Below are positions 14,375 through 24,605 of a stretch of DNA of 52,461 bases, one piece after another; the stretch's first letter is position 1; the number at the start of each line of letters is the position of its first letter. The DNA lies in the NCBI GenBank assembly GCA_934217675.1, contig CAKQCV010000014.1, forward strand, positions 1-52,461. The letters are read 5' to 3'. The notes beneath the pieces were generated by a model. That model did no database searches, was not told the DNA's origin, and saw nothing but the letters and a program-made list of their open reading frames with translations. This DNA is from an uncultured Prevotella sp. GTDB lineage: Bacteria > Bacteroidota > Bacteroidia > Bacteroidales > Bacteroidaceae. A program made the translations under genes and the position numbers.

Positions 14375-17300
14375 ATGAGTTCTATTACCGTATATAAAGC
14401 AAGTGCTGGAAGTGGTAAGACATTTACCTTAGCATTAGAATATATTAAATTCTTAATATACAATCCAGAGAGTTATAGAAATATTCTTGCTGTAACCTTT
14501 ACGAACAAGGCAACAGAAGAAATGAAGAACCGAATAACTGGAAAATTATATAGCCTTGCAAATAATCTTGAAGACTCTAAAGACTATTTTGATAAGCTAC
14601 GAACCAATAGAATAACTGATGAAGATATACGTATAAACGCGCATAAAGCATTATCGTTACTCATACATAATTATGACTATTTTCACGTTGAAACAATTGA
14701 CACATTCTTTCAAAGTGTTCTAAGAAATTTAGCAAAGGAACTTGATCTTTCAGCAAATTTGCGTATAGAACTTAATGACAAGATGGTAGAAGAAAAAGCT
14801 GTTGATACAATGATAGAAGAACTTGACAGGACCTCTCCCCTATTCAGTTGGCTTATCAGCTTTATAATGAATAATATTGATGAAAATAAAGGATGGAATG
14901 TCATTCGTTCTGTTAAAGACTTTGGACGAATGATTTTTAATGACAATTATAAAGATGAAAGCAAAAATATAACAAAGCAATTACAAAAGAAAGATTTTAT
15001 TTCTGAATATCAAAAGAAACTTCGCAAGATGCGAAATGATTCAAAATCAGCTTTATGTGAGATAAAGGATAATTTCTTTTGTGTTATAAAAGAAAATAAT
15101 ATTGAGCCTACAGATTTTAAGGGAGGAGCAAGAACTGGAATACAACGATATTTCTATAAGCTCAGTGATGATAATCTTGATGATAAAAAGTTTATGCCTG
15201 CAACTGTTGCAAAATGTATAGAGTCTCCTGAAAATTGGACGACCAAGTCTAATGCAAAAAAAGACATAATAAAGTCTTTAGCAGGTTCTACACTTATCCC
15301 AATGCTTGAGAATGCTGAAAAGGCAAGACATTATGCCCAATATACGATTCAGTCGGTTGATGCAACTCTCAAAAACATTAACAGTTTGAAGCTTCTGAAT
15401 GATATAGAAAAAAAGGTAAGAGAAATGAATGTAGATGCCAATAGATTTTTGTTGAGCGATACACAAAATTTATTGCGTTCAATGATAAAAGATACTGATT
15501 CTCCATTTATCTTCGAAAAGATTGGCACGTGGCTTGATCATATCATGATTGATGAATTCCAAGATACGAGTAGTATACAATGGAAAAATTTTCTTATACT
15601 GATAAATGAATGTATAAGTCGCTGTTCTGAAGATGACAGTAATGTCAACAATCTTATTGTTGGAGATGTTAAGCAAAGTATATACCGCTGGCGTTCCGGT
15701 GATTGGCAATTATTAAATAACATAAATAAATTCTTTAAAAATTCTACAGTTGAAACTAAGGAATTAAAGGTTAATTATCGCTCAAAGCGTAATATTGTTA
15801 TTTTCAATAACACTTTTTTCAAATATAGTATAAAGGTTGAAAGCCTTAATGAAAGTGAGATTGATAAGGAAGAGGCACTGTTTATCAATGAGGCATATAA
15901 AGATGTAGAACAAATTCCGGTAAAAAAGGATGAAGAAGGACTTGTTAGAATAAAATTGCTAAGCAAAGATGATTACACTAATAAAGTGCTTGGAGAGACA
16001 GAAGTAACTATTGACGAGATTCTTGAAAAAGGAACACCACAAAATAAAATAGCAATATTGCTTCGCTCAAATAAGTATATACCACTTATTGCCAACTATT
16101 TTATGGAAAGAAGACCAGATATAAGCATAGTAAGTGATGAAGCTTTCAAGCTTGACAGATCTTCTGCAGTGATGACAATTGTGGCAGCAATGAAATACAT
16201 TTCAAATCCTAATGATAGGATAAACAAAATGTGCTTGATAAAAAATTGCAGCCAAAATGACAAAGATAAAAAATCTGTATATGATAAATATATAGCACTT
16301 AACGATTTGACAGGATTACTTCCAGAAGAGTTTGTCAACGACATTGAGGAATTAAAGAAACTGCCATTATATGAATTAGCTGAAAGATTATTCATTATAT
16401 TCAATCTTGAATCCATGCAGAATGAAAGTGCCTATATATGTGCCTTTTACGATGCTTTGTCAAATTATATAAGTAATATGTCGTCGGATCTTGCAGGATT
16501 TTTAAAGGAGTGGGATGAAAACATTCATTCTAATACTATACAAACAGACGGGGTTGGAGGAATACGTTTGATAAGCATACATAAAAGTAAAGGACTTGAA
16601 TTTGATAATGTAATAATACCGTTTTGCGATTGGAATCTTGAAAATTATTCTTCAAATTATATATGGTGTCGCCCACAAGAGAAACCATACAATGAATTGC
16701 CATTGATACCATTAAACTATAGTCCGAAACTTGCAAACTCTGTATATTATAAAGATTATCGTCATGAGCATCTTCAGACAACAATTGACAATTTAAATCT
16801 TCTTTACGTCGCATTTACGAGAGCAGCCAACAATCTGTTTGTTATAGGCAAGCGTGACACAAAGAACACTCGTTCTGCACTCATACAATCATGCCTATGC
16901 AACGACTCATTACTTTCATTGCCTGAATCTATCCTGAAAGGAGAAGAAAATTCAGATAGCGATATCTTTTACGAGTTTGGTTCGTTTGCTGCAAGTAAAG
17001 AAACTGATGAACAATCAAAAAAAGAAATAAAGAATACGAAGAATGGGGTAAAGACCTCCTCAATTGACAATATATTCATGCGCGAAAGCATTTCTGTTGA
17101 TATATGTGTCAAATCTCATATTATGCCGATAACATTTCGACAAAGCAACAAAAGTAAAGATTTTACAGCAGATATTACAGGTGGTGACGAACAACAAAGC
17201 CGAAATTATATAAAGTTCGGAAATATTCTGCATCTCATTTTCTCAAAGATACATACAGCAGATGACATACCTATGGTTCTTGATGAATTTGAAGCCAACG

Positions 17301-17665
17301 GTGTGTTATATGAAGGAGATTTAAACAGAATAGAATTAGAAAAAAAACTTAGATATTATATCTCGTCAGATAAACAAATTGCAGATTGGTTCTCAACACG
17401 ATGGAAATTATATAATGAATGCACCGTACTTTCTTTAGACGAAGAAAAAGGAAAATCTGGAAGGATAACAGAACGTCGCCCGGATCGTGTCATGAGAGAC
17501 GGTAATAGAATCATCGTTGTAGACTTTAAATTCGGAAACATGCATAAGGAATATATAGACCAAGTTAAAGGATATTTGGAAATTCTGAAAAAAATGGGAT
17601 ATGACGATGTAAAAGGCTACTTGTGGTTTGTATTGAAAAAACAAGTAGTACCTGTAGAACTTTAA
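14375..17665 (+). CDS. addA: AddA-like UvrD/RecB-family helicase-nuclease
   Basis: 1,096-residue superfamily 1A helicase with a C-terminal nuclease, the AddA/RecB-type subunit of the recombination exonuclease that resects double-strand breaks. Walker A is ASAGSGKTFT (10-19); motif II is IDEFQDTS (~391); GDVKQSIYRWR (~430) and LLYVAFTRA (late motif VI) are intact. The C-terminus has a PD-(D/E)xK signature: RPDRVMRDGNRIIVVDFKFG, followed by QVKGYLEIL. The AddB-like gene starts 11 bp downstream, so the two form an operon and presumably a complex. Chi-like recognition sites for it are unknown. Confidence 0.88.
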   Translation: MSSITVYKASAGSGKTFTLALEYIKFLIYNPESYRNILAVTFTNKATEEMKNRITGKLYSLANNLEDSKDYFDKLRTNRITDEDIRINAHKALSLLIHNYDYFHVETIDTFFQSVLRNLAKELDLSANLRIELNDKMVEEKAVDTMIEELDRTSPLFSWLISFIMNNIDENKGWNVIRSVKDFGRMIFNDNYKDESKNITKQLQKKDFISEYQKKLRKMRNDSKSALCEIKDNFFCVIKENNIEPTDFKGGARTGIQRYFYKLSDDNLDDKKFMPATVAKCIESPENWTTKSNAKKDIIKSLAGSTLIPMLENAEKARHYAQYTIQSVDATLKNINSLKLLNDIEKKVREMNVDANRFLLSDTQNLLRSMIKDTDSPFIFEKIGTWLDHIMIDEFQDTSSIQWKNFLILINECISRCSEDDSNVNNLIVGDVKQSIYRWRSGDWQLLNNINKFFKNSTVETKELKVNYRSKRNIVIFNNTFFKYSIKVESLNESEIDKEEALFINEAYKDVEQIPVKKDEEGLVRIKLLSKDDYTNKVLGETEVTIDEILEKGTPQNKIAILLRSNKYIPLIANYFMERRPDISIVSDEAFKLDRSSAVMTIVAAMKYISNPNDRINKMCLIKNCSQNDKDKKSVYDKYIALNDLTGLLPEEFVNDIEELKKLPLYELAERLFIIFNLESMQNESAYICAFYDALSNYISNMSSDLAGFLKEWDENIHSNTIQTDGVGGIRLISIHKSKGLEFDNVIIPFCDWNLENYSSNYIWCRPQEKPYNELPLIPLNYSPKLANSVYYKDYRHEHLQTTIDNLNLLYVAFTRAANNLFVIGKRDTKNTRSALIQSCLCNDSLLSLPESILKGEENSDSDIFYEFGSFAASKETDEQSKKEIKNTKNGVKTSSIDNIFMRESISVDICVKSHIMPITFRQSNKSKDFTADITGGDEQQSRNYIKFGNILHLIFSKIHTADDIPMVLDEFEANGVLYEGDLNRIELEKKLRYYISSDKQIADWFSTRWKLYNECTVLSLDEEKGKSGRITERRPDRVMRDGNRIIVVDFKFGNMHKEYIDQVKGYLEILKKMGYDDVKGYLWFVLKKQVVPVEL

Positions 17666-17676
17666 AAATAACAATT

Positions 17677-20550
17677 ATGAAATCATTTTTACACTACGTC
17701 GCAATTGACATTATATCAAAATACGGAACTGACCTATCAGACGTTGCTGTTGTGTTTCCAAACAAGCGTGCAGCACTGTTCTTGAATGAAGAGCTTGCAA
17801 GATGTGCTGGCAAACCAGTTTGGGCACCAACATACCTTACGATCAGTGATCTTTTTAGGAAATACTCAGCACTTTCTGTTGGAGATCCAATAAGATTGGT
17901 ATGTGAGCTATACAATACATACATTGAAATTACAGGCAAAGACGAGACTCTTGACCATTTTTATGATTGGGGTAAACTTCTGATTAGCGATTTTGATGAT
18001 ATTGATAAAAATCTTGCAGATGCAAAGCAAGTCTTCTCAAATATTGCAAATATACATGAATATGATGATGTTCAATATCTTACGGATGAACAGAAAGATA
18101 TTTTAAAGTCCTTTTTCAGCAATTTTACAACAGATCACAACTCAAAACTAAAGGAGCTGTTTTTGTCGCTGTGGAATAAATTGTCAGATATATATTTCAA
18201 TTACAAGGACCGACTCTCGAAAAAGAACATTGCCTATGAAGGTATGCTATATAGAGAAATAATAGAAAATAGCAAAATAGATATTGAATATAAAAAATAT
18301 ATATTTGTAGGATTTAACTTATTGCAAAAAGTAGAAAAAAAACTTTTCTCTTATCTAAAATCTGAAGGAGTTGCCGAATTTTATTGGGACTACGACAGAT
18401 ATTATATGCAGAAACTTGATTCTGGTCTCATTAACGAGGCTGGAAAATATATTGCCTCTCATCTAAAAGAATACGGCGATGCAATAGACGATAGCAATAA
18501 TATTGACTCATCAACGGTTCGCTGCAATTTCATCAAGTCTAAAGACATATCATTTATAAAAGCAAAAACAAATAACATACAAGCCAGATACATTGAAGAA
18601 TGGTTAAGTGAAAACAATAGAAAAGATGACGGAAAACGTACAGCAATTGTAATGTGTGACGAAACGCTGTTGCCATCCGTCATACATTGCATTCCAGAAG
18701 AAGTAAAAAACATAAATATAACGACAGGATTCCCACTATCGCAAACACCAATAGCCTCGTTTGTATTACAGCTTTTAGACTTACGGATTATTGGAACAAG
18801 AAAAGATGGTGGATTCAGATTTTCATCTATAAAGACTATCTTGAGTAATCCTTATGCATCATACATATCCGAGGAATCAAGCAATTTATTATCTAAACTT
18901 ATTGATGAGAAAAATCTTGTTCCACGAAATGAAGAACTGAAGATTGATGAAAATACCTCACTTCTTTTCTCTTCCATAAGCAGTAATATCCAGATTTTAA
19001 GATGGTTATTGTCTATACTGCGAATAATTGCTGTAAAAGAAGACTCTATTCTATTCCAGGAGTCAGTATTCAACATGTACACTATAATCAACAGACTTGC
19101 ATCTCTTGTTGAATCTGACGAGTTAACTATCGACAATATAACCTTACAAAAGCTTATAAAGCAGTTGATCAATACAACCACAATTCCGTTCCATGGCGAA
19201 CCAGCCATCGGAGTGCAGGTTATGGGAGTACTTGAAACAAGAAATCTTGATTTTGACCATTTGCTGGTTCTGTCATGCAACGAGGGAAACATGCCTAAAG
19301 GGATACGTGATTCTTCGTTTATCCCCTACTCTATCCGAAAAGCGTATGGTCTTACCACTGTCGACAATAAAGTTGCCATATATTCATATTATTTTAACCG
19401 CTTACTGCAACGTGCAAAGGATATTACTATATTGTATAATACATCAACTGAAAACGGAAATAGAGGTGAGATGAGTCGCTTTATGCTGCAATTGATGGTA
19501 GAAAGTAATCATAACATAAAATTGCTTTCATTGCATGCCAAGCAATCTGCAGCATCTGTAACATGCCATGCAATAGAGAAAAGTGAGACAACAATACAAA
19601 AATTATTGTCGTATAAAAGCATTTCTCCTACAGCCATAAATAAATATCTTCACTGTCAATTACAGTTTTTCTATAATTACATATTGGGAGTAAAAGAACC
19701 CGATGACGATATTGAAGAAAGTTTGAGCAGCAGAGCTTTTGGTAATATCTTCCATAATTCGTCTGAGGAAATATATAAAAACTTTTCACAGTCTGGGCGC
19801 ATGATAACTTCAAGCATTATTGACGAACTTTTGAAAAAGGAATATGTTGAAAGAGTTGTTGACAGAATGTTTTTGCGTGAAATGTTTGGGACAGATGAAA
19901 CGAAATGGAGAAAAATAAACTATAATGGCATGCAGCTGATAAGTCGCGAGGTTATTGTGAGATATGTTATGCGTTTGCTTGAAATAGACAAGAGCTTGAC
20001 TCCATTTAATATTCTGGCTGTAGAAAAAGATATGTATGGAAAATATACAATAAACACATGCTTTGGTGAAAGAAACGTTAAAGTTGGCGGTCGTATAGAT
20101 CGACTTGATGTAATTAATGATTCACAAACAGGACAACGCAGAATAAGAGTGGTTGACTATAAAACGGGTGGAACAGATATAAAGACTGGCATTGATAATG
20201 TTTCTGAAATCTTTGCGCCGGAAAATGCTGGCAGCAATAAGCATACAGACTATTATTTACAGTCTATGCTGTATTCTTTGATTGTAAGTGGAGACAACAA
20301 CTGCAATAGAGAATCTTTACCGGTTAGTCCTGCACTAATATTTATACAGCATGCATTCAGCGATGATTATGATCCCACAATACTGATAAACAAAGAAAAA
20401 GTAACAGATGTTGAGAAATATGCCACTGAATATACTGATGGGCTCAAGGGCTTGCTGTCAGAAATGTTTGACAAGGAACATCCGTTTGTTCCAACAGACA
20501 ATGCGAAGATATGCCAGTATTGTGCCTATAGGAAACTTTGCGGAAAGTAA
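17677..20550 (+). CDS. addB: AddB-like PD-(D/E)xK nuclease subunit
   Basis: 957-residue partner of the upstream helicase. The N-terminal region resembles a degenerate helicase fold (VVFPNKRAALFLNEELAR) with no Walker A. The C-terminal RecB-type nuclease domain shows GGRIDRLDVIND and RIRVVDYKTGG (~805-830). A Cys near residue 658 (YLHCQLQF) and the C-terminal CQYCAYRKLC (946-955) form the four-Cys pattern that holds a 4Fe-4S cluster in AddB proteins. I chose the ATG at 17677; the frame is open back to 17623 but that stretch is inside addA. Role: DNA end resection for RecA loading. Confidence 0.85.
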   Translation: MKSFLHYVAIDIISKYGTDLSDVAVVFPNKRAALFLNEELARCAGKPVWAPTYLTISDLFRKYSALSVGDPIRLVCELYNTYIEITGKDETLDHFYDWGKLLISDFDDIDKNLADAKQVFSNIANIHEYDDVQYLTDEQKDILKSFFSNFTTDHNSKLKELFLSLWNKLSDIYFNYKDRLSKKNIAYEGMLYREIIENSKIDIEYKKYIFVGFNLLQKVEKKLFSYLKSEGVAEFYWDYDRYYMQKLDSGLINEAGKYIASHLKEYGDAIDDSNNIDSSTVRCNFIKSKDISFIKAKTNNIQARYIEEWLSENNRKDDGKRTAIVMCDETLLPSVIHCIPEEVKNINITTGFPLSQTPIASFVLQLLDLRIIGTRKDGGFRFSSIKTILSNPYASYISEESSNLLSKLIDEKNLVPRNEELKIDENTSLLFSSISSNIQILRWLLSILRIIAVKEDSILFQESVFNMYTIINRLASLVESDELTIDNITLQKLIKQLINTTTIPFHGEPAIGVQVMGVLETRNLDFDHLLVLSCNEGNMPKGIRDSSFIPYSIRKAYGLTTVDNKVAIYSYYFNRLLQRAKDITILYNTSTENGNRGEMSRFMLQLMVESNHNIKLLSLHAKQSAASVTCHAIEKSETTIQKLLSYKSISPTAINKYLHCQLQFFYNYILGVKEPDDDIEESLSSRAFGNIFHNSSEEIYKNFSQSGRMITSSIIDELLKKEYVERVVDRMFLREMFGTDETKWRKINYNGMQLISREVIVRYVMRLLEIDKSLTPFNILAVEKDMYGKYTINTCFGERNVKVGGRIDRLDVINDSQTGQRRIRVVDYKTGGTDIKTGIDNVSEIFAPENAGSNKHTDYYLQSMLYSLIVSGDNNCNRESLPVSPALIFIQHAFSDDYDPTILINKEKVTDVEKYATEYTDGLKGLLSEMFDKEHPFVPTDNAKICQYCAYRKLCGK

Positions 20551-20561
20551 GATAAAAAAAG

Positions 20562-20593
20562 TTTGGACGTTAGAAACAAATCTCTTAACTTTG
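20562..20593 (+). promoter_or_regulatory. Bacteroidota-type promoter of pepD
   Basis: -33 TTTG at 20562-20565 and -7 TAACTTTG at 20586-20593 with a 20-bp spacer, 41 bp before the pepD start. One of the clearest promoters in the window; it makes pepD independent of the addAB transcript. Confidence 0.75.
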
Positions 20594-20633
20594 CATAAAG
20601 TAAGGATAAAACAAAATTACATAACGAAATATT

Positions 20634-22091
20634 ATGAACAACAATGAATTAAAACCAGCTTGTGTCTTTGAGCAATTTGCCAAAGTAAACAAGATTCCTC
20701 GTCCGTCAAAGCACGAGGAGAAAATGATCGACTTTCTCAAGGAATTTGGTGAGAGCCGTAATCTCGAAACTGTAGTAGACAAAACAGGTAATGTGATAAT
20801 TCGTAAGCCTGCTACGAAAGGATATGAGAATCGCGCCACTATTATATTGCAAAGCCACATGGATATGGTTTGCGAGAAACTTGTCGATGTAGACATTGAC
20901 TTTACTAAGGACGCAATCCAAACCTACGTAGACGGAGAGTGGATGAAAGCCAAGGGCACAACTCTTGGAGCTGACGATGGTATCGGGTGTGCCATTGAAA
21001 TGGCAATTCTTGACAGTAATGATATTGAACACGGACCTATAGAGTGTGTTTTCACTCGTGATGAAGAAACAGGTCTGACAGGAGCTCACGGCATGGAGGC
21101 TGGTTTCATGACAGGAAACATGCTTATAAATCTTGACAGCGAAGACGAGGGACAGATATTTATCAGTTGTGCTGGAGGTCAAACCACAACGGCAACATTC
21201 AGCTTTACTAAAGAAAAAATCTCTGGCGACTACTTCTTCATGAAAGCTGCAATAAAAGGATTGGTTGGCGGTCACAGTGGTGATGATATAAACAAAAAGC
21301 GTGCTAACTGTATCAAGTTGCTTGTACGTTTCCTGTTCAACGAATTGCAGAAGACTGATGTGCGTCTTGCAAGTCTAAACTCTGGCAGAATGCACAATGC
21401 CATTCCTCGTGATGGAGTTGCTGTGTTTGCAATACCGGCAGAGTGCAAGGAGCAAGTAAAGGCAGATTGGAATGTTTTTGTTTCAGATGTAGAAGACGAG
21501 TTTCACGTAACAGAATCTGGCATGACATTCTCGCTCGAAAGCTGTGATGCTGAGAATGTGTTGCCTAAAGAGAATTCTGATAAATTTGTTTATGCAATGC
21601 AGGCTGTAGACAATGGTGTGCTTGCAATGTGTCAAGACAAGGAATTAGAGTGGATGGTTGAAACTTCAAGCAATGTTGCAAGTGTTGTCACTTCTGAAAA
21701 CGATATAGTTGTTGTAGCATCACAACGCTCTAATGTGATGAGTAATCTGCAGAACATGACAAATACTGTTAAAGCTGCCTTTATACTTGGCGGAGCCACA
21801 GTTAAAGTAGACGACGCTTATCCTGCATGGAAGATGAATCCAAACAGTGAACTTACGAAAATTGTTGTTGAAGCATACAAGAAGCTCTTCCATAAGGATC
21901 CGTTAGTCATTGGCATACATGCAGGTCTTGAATGTGGTCTCTTCTCGGAGAAATATCCTCATCTCGACATGGTTTCATTTGGTCCGACCCTACGCGGTGT
22001 ACATTCACCTGATGAACGATTGCTGATACCGACAGTTCAGATGGTATGGGATCACTTACTTGAAGTATTAAAGAATGTACCAAGCAAATAA
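20634..22091 (+). CDS. pepD: aminoacyl-histidine dipeptidase (cytosol nonspecific dipeptidase, PepD)
   Basis: 485-residue M20-family di-zinc peptidase that hydrolyses a broad range of dipeptides, including Xaa-His, in the cytosol. Metal-site motifs are present: QSHMDMVCEK, LGADDGIG, then TRDEETGLTGA and NLDSEDEG, with a C-terminal IHAGLECGLFS. The lid/dimerisation insert (GLVGGHSGDDINKKRAN) is typical of PepD. Length fits the family. It has its own promoter and ends at a strong terminator hairpin. Confidence 0.95.
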   Translation: MNNNELKPACVFEQFAKVNKIPRPSKHEEKMIDFLKEFGESRNLETVVDKTGNVIIRKPATKGYENRATIILQSHMDMVCEKLVDVDIDFTKDAIQTYVDGEWMKAKGTTLGADDGIGCAIEMAILDSNDIEHGPIECVFTRDEETGLTGAHGMEAGFMTGNMLINLDSEDEGQIFISCAGGQTTTATFSFTKEKISGDYFFMKAAIKGLVGGHSGDDINKKRANCIKLLVRFLFNELQKTDVRLASLNSGRMHNAIPRDGVAVFAIPAECKEQVKADWNVFVSDVEDEFHVTESGMTFSLESCDAENVLPKENSDKFVYAMQAVDNGVLAMCQDKELEWMVETSSNVASVVTSENDIVVVASQRSNVMSNLQNMTNTVKAAFILGGATVKVDDAYPAWKMNPNSELTKIVVEAYKKLFHKDPLVIGIHAGLECGLFSEKYPHLDMVSFGPTLRGVHSPDERLLIPTVQMVWDHLLEVLKNVPSK

Positions 22092-22101
22092 ATAAAAAAA
22101 T

Positions 22102-22137
22102 AAATCCGCAAGTTACACTAACGTAACTTGCGGATTT
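22102..22137. terminator. bidirectional terminator between pepD and rprY
   Basis: A perfect 15-bp stem, AAATCCGCAAGTTAC / GTAACTTGCGGATTT, encloses a 6-nt loop and has A-rich and T-rich flanks on both sides, so it can serve both convergent genes. Confidence 0.9.
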
Positions 22138-22143
22138 TATTCT

Positions 22144-22842
22144 TTAGTCTTCCTCAGGAGTAATCAGTTTATATCCTTTTCCATGTATATTGATAATTTC
22201 AATTTGTTCGTCATCCTTTAGATGTTTGCGTAGCTTTGTGATGTAAACGTCCATTGAGCGAGCATTGAAATAGTTGTCGTCAATCCATATTGTCTTTAGT
22301 GCGAAATCACGCTGCAGAATTTCATTTGCATGACTGCAGAGCAGTGCAAGCAGTTCGTTCTCCTTTGTTGTCAACTTTGTCTGCTTGTCGCCAATGGTTA
22401 GAAGCTGCTTTTGCGTATCAAATGTGAAACGTCCTATGTGGTAGAGTGTATTCTCCTTGTTCTTCTTTCCGCGTACACGACGCAAGATAGCTTCAATACG
22501 GAATACAAGTTCTTCCATCGAGAATGGTTTTGTTATATAATCGTCTGCACCGATTTTAAATCCTTCCAGGATATCTTCTTTCAGAGTTTTTGCTGTAAGG
22601 AATATTATTGGCATTTCAGCATTTGCCTGTCTAATTTCCTGAGCGAGAGTAAATCCGTCTTTCTTTGGCATCATCACGTCAAGAACACAGATGTCAAACT
22701 TTGTTCTCAAAAAAGCTTTGTATCCAGCTTCTCCATCCGGACAAAGTTCAGCAGAGTATCCTTTTGCTTGCAGATATTCGCGGAGCAACATTCCAAGATT
22801 CTCATCATCTTCACATAGTAGAATTTTCAGTTTCTCGTCCAT
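22144..22842 (-). CDS. rprY: OmpR-family response regulator RprY
   Basis: 232-residue response regulator closely resembling RprY of Bacteroides fragilis. The receiver domain has acidic residues in LLCEDDE, the phosphoacceptor Asp in CVLDVMMPKKDGF and the conserved Lys in DYITKPFS. The C-terminal OmpR/PhoB winged helix includes LTTKENELLALLCSHANEIL and SMDVYITKLRKHL. I prefer the ATG at 22842 over 22848 because an AAAGGA ribosome-binding site sits about 7 nt upstream of it and nearly touches the other. It follows its kinase gene by 34 bp. Its regulon cannot be deduced from this window. Confidence 0.93.
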   Translation of the reverse strand: MDEKLKILLCEDDENLGMLLREYLQAKGYSAELCPDGEAGYKAFLRTKFDICVLDVMMPKKDGFTLAQEIRQANAEMPIIFLTAKTLKEDILEGFKIGADDYITKPFSMEELVFRIEAILRRVRGKKNKENTLYHIGRFTFDTQKQLLTIGDKQTKLTTKENELLALLCSHANEILQRDFALKTIWIDDNYFNARSMDVYITKLRKHLKDDEQIEIINIHGKGYKLITPEED

Positions 22843-22876
22843 AATCATTTCCTTTCTATTATATTAATATTATTTT

Positions 22877-24445
22877 TTATTCTCTTTCTTTTTTTATTTC
22901 CGGCAATGATATTATAAATGTAGTACCCTTGCCTTTCTCGCTTTCCACATGGATTTCACCTTTATGCAGTTCAACGATTTTCTTGACGTATGCCAATCCG
23001 AGTCCAAATCCTTTGACATCATGAACATTTCCTGTGTGTACACGATAGAACTTCTCAAAGATTTTCTTTAGGTTTTCCTTCTTCAGTCCTATTCCGTTGT
23101 CACGAACAGAGAAATAGAGCTTATTGTCGCTGTTCCATGTTTTTATAAGCAGTTCAACACTTCTGTCAGGATGCTTGTATTTCACAGCATTGTCAAGCAA
23201 GTTAAACAATACATTGGTGAAGTGCATTTCGTCCACATATATCGTAGGCTCAGTTGCTTTCAGCTCTGTCTTTATATGTCCGCCAGTATGTTCTACTCTC
23301 AGAGTGAATGTGTTTGCAACGCTTTCCACGAGTTCATTTAAATCGAGTTCCTTCTTCTTGAAAATTGCTTTTTTCCTGTCAAACATTGACATTTGCAATA
23401 CCTTTTCAACGAGGAAGCGCAGTCTCTTCGACTCGTCGTTAATTACTCCTCCAAGATGTTTCATCATTACCGGACTTTTCGTCACGCTATCGTCGTTCAG
23501 CATTTGTGCAGCAAGTGATATGCTGCTTATAGGTGTTTTCAGCTCGTGCGTCATATTGTTGATAAAGTCATTCTTTATTTCCGTATAACGCTTTTGTCTG
23601 AATATAACCACGATAGTGAATATGAAAGTAATGAGCAGAACTATAGTGAAAGCAATGGACGGAATCATGAATCTTACACTGCTGAATATATAGTTGTTCA
23701 TGTCGGGGAAGTTTATCTTTACTATACCCGATTTATTCATTGGGTCATTTCTGAACAAAACTTGAGAATAGCTGTAGTCCTCGCCGTCGTCAGTATAGTC
23801 TGGGCATCTGTATTGTTCTCTGCCATCTTGAGTAGACACGGTGAAATGGTATGGCATATTCACACCATTGTTCATTAGCTCTGTTTTCAGATCTTGATCG
23901 AGCAACTTGAAGTTAACTCTCTCCTTTAGTGGTTTGTCTGATGCCGTATACAGTATATTATATACCACTTCGTCGAGTAGGGCTTTCTGGTAGACGTATC
24001 TGTTTTTTACAATCTCTCTCATTGACTTTGTTGCCTCGGATATGGAATTCTTGTCGTTTCTAAGAATCATAGCTTTTGGCATTGCAGACGGCTTCATTGT
24101 TATTGTTTTGAGCTCAAACGAAGAGTATATATTTCCATTCTTGTCAGCCACAGCATATTGGTGCGAATGTTGGAAAGTTCCGTCATGAGCACCGGTTCTA
24201 CTTCCTGTAGAGTCTTTTTTATAAGCTCTGCGTTCTGTTTCGTTAACGTCACGTTCCAGATATCTTAGTGTTTCGTTAAGCTCAAGATTCCTTGATGCTT
24301 GATACAGGGCTTTATTCACAGACTCGTCCAGTTGCTCCTTCTTCATCTTTATCATGGCATCCATGTATTTCAGTTGCAGAAAGAGCAACGCAAGGAATGA
24401 AAATCCCATTACTGTTGCTATAATCCAAATCGTTTTCTTCTTCAT
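22877..24445 (-). CDS. rprX: sensor histidine kinase RprX
   Basis: 522 residues. TM1 lies near the N-terminus (TIWIIATVMGFSFLALLFL), a ~240-residue periplasmic sensor region follows, then TM2 (MIPSIAFTIVLLITFIFTIVVIF). The dimerisation/phosphoacceptor helix contains the His in NNMTHELKTPISSI. The HATPase domain has N, G1 and G2 boxes (NLLDNAVKY, VRDNGIG, GFGLGLAYVKKI). It should phosphorylate RprY. I place the start at 24445 (MKKKTIWII); the frame is open to 24580 but that part runs through the upstream terminator. A TATATTTG box ends only 4 nt before this ATG. Confidence 0.93.
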   Translation of the reverse strand: MKKKTIWIIATVMGFSFLALLFLQLKYMDAMIKMKKEQLDESVNKALYQASRNLELNETLRYLERDVNETERRAYKKDSTGSRTGAHDGTFQHSHQYAVADKNGNIYSSFELKTITMKPSAMPKAMILRNDKNSISEATKSMREIVKNRYVYQKALLDEVVYNILYTASDKPLKERVNFKLLDQDLKTELMNNGVNMPYHFTVSTQDGREQYRCPDYTDDGEDYSYSQVLFRNDPMNKSGIVKINFPDMNNYIFSSVRFMIPSIAFTIVLLITFIFTIVVIFRQKRYTEIKNDFINNMTHELKTPISSISLAAQMLNDDSVTKSPVMMKHLGGVINDESKRLRFLVEKVLQMSMFDRKKAIFKKKELDLNELVESVANTFTLRVEHTGGHIKTELKATEPTIYVDEMHFTNVLFNLLDNAVKYKHPDRSVELLIKTWNSDNKLYFSVRDNGIGLKKENLKKIFEKFYRVHTGNVHDVKGFGLGLAYVKKIVELHKGEIHVESEKGKGTTFIISLPEIKKERE

Positions 24446-24449
24446 GCCG

Positions 24450-24457
24450 CAAATATA
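24450..24457 (-). promoter_or_regulatory. -7-like element immediately before rprX
   Basis: Minus-strand TATATTTG matches TAnnTTTG but ends 4 nt from the rprX ATG, so the mRNA would be leaderless or nearly so. It may be coincidental. Confidence 0.3.
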
Positions 24458-24528
24458 TTGCAAAAATGCGACAGAGCAATTTTTTAAGTTAAAATTATAC
24501 TCTGTTTTTATTTGTATTAACAATAAAA

Positions 24529-24564
24529 GCGGATTATACTTAATAAAAATGAAGTATAATCCGC
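24529..24564 (-). terminator. Rho-independent terminator downstream of manC
   Basis: A 13-bp perfect stem (GCGGATTATACTT / AAGTATAATCCGC) with a 10-nt loop is followed on the minus strand by TTTTATTG. A second hairpin (AGCAAGAA / TTCTTGCT, 24576-24599) lies between it and the manC stop. Confidence 0.8.
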
Positions 24565-24605
24565 CATAACTTTTAAGCAAGAATAATATGTTCTTGCTAT
24601 ATGTA

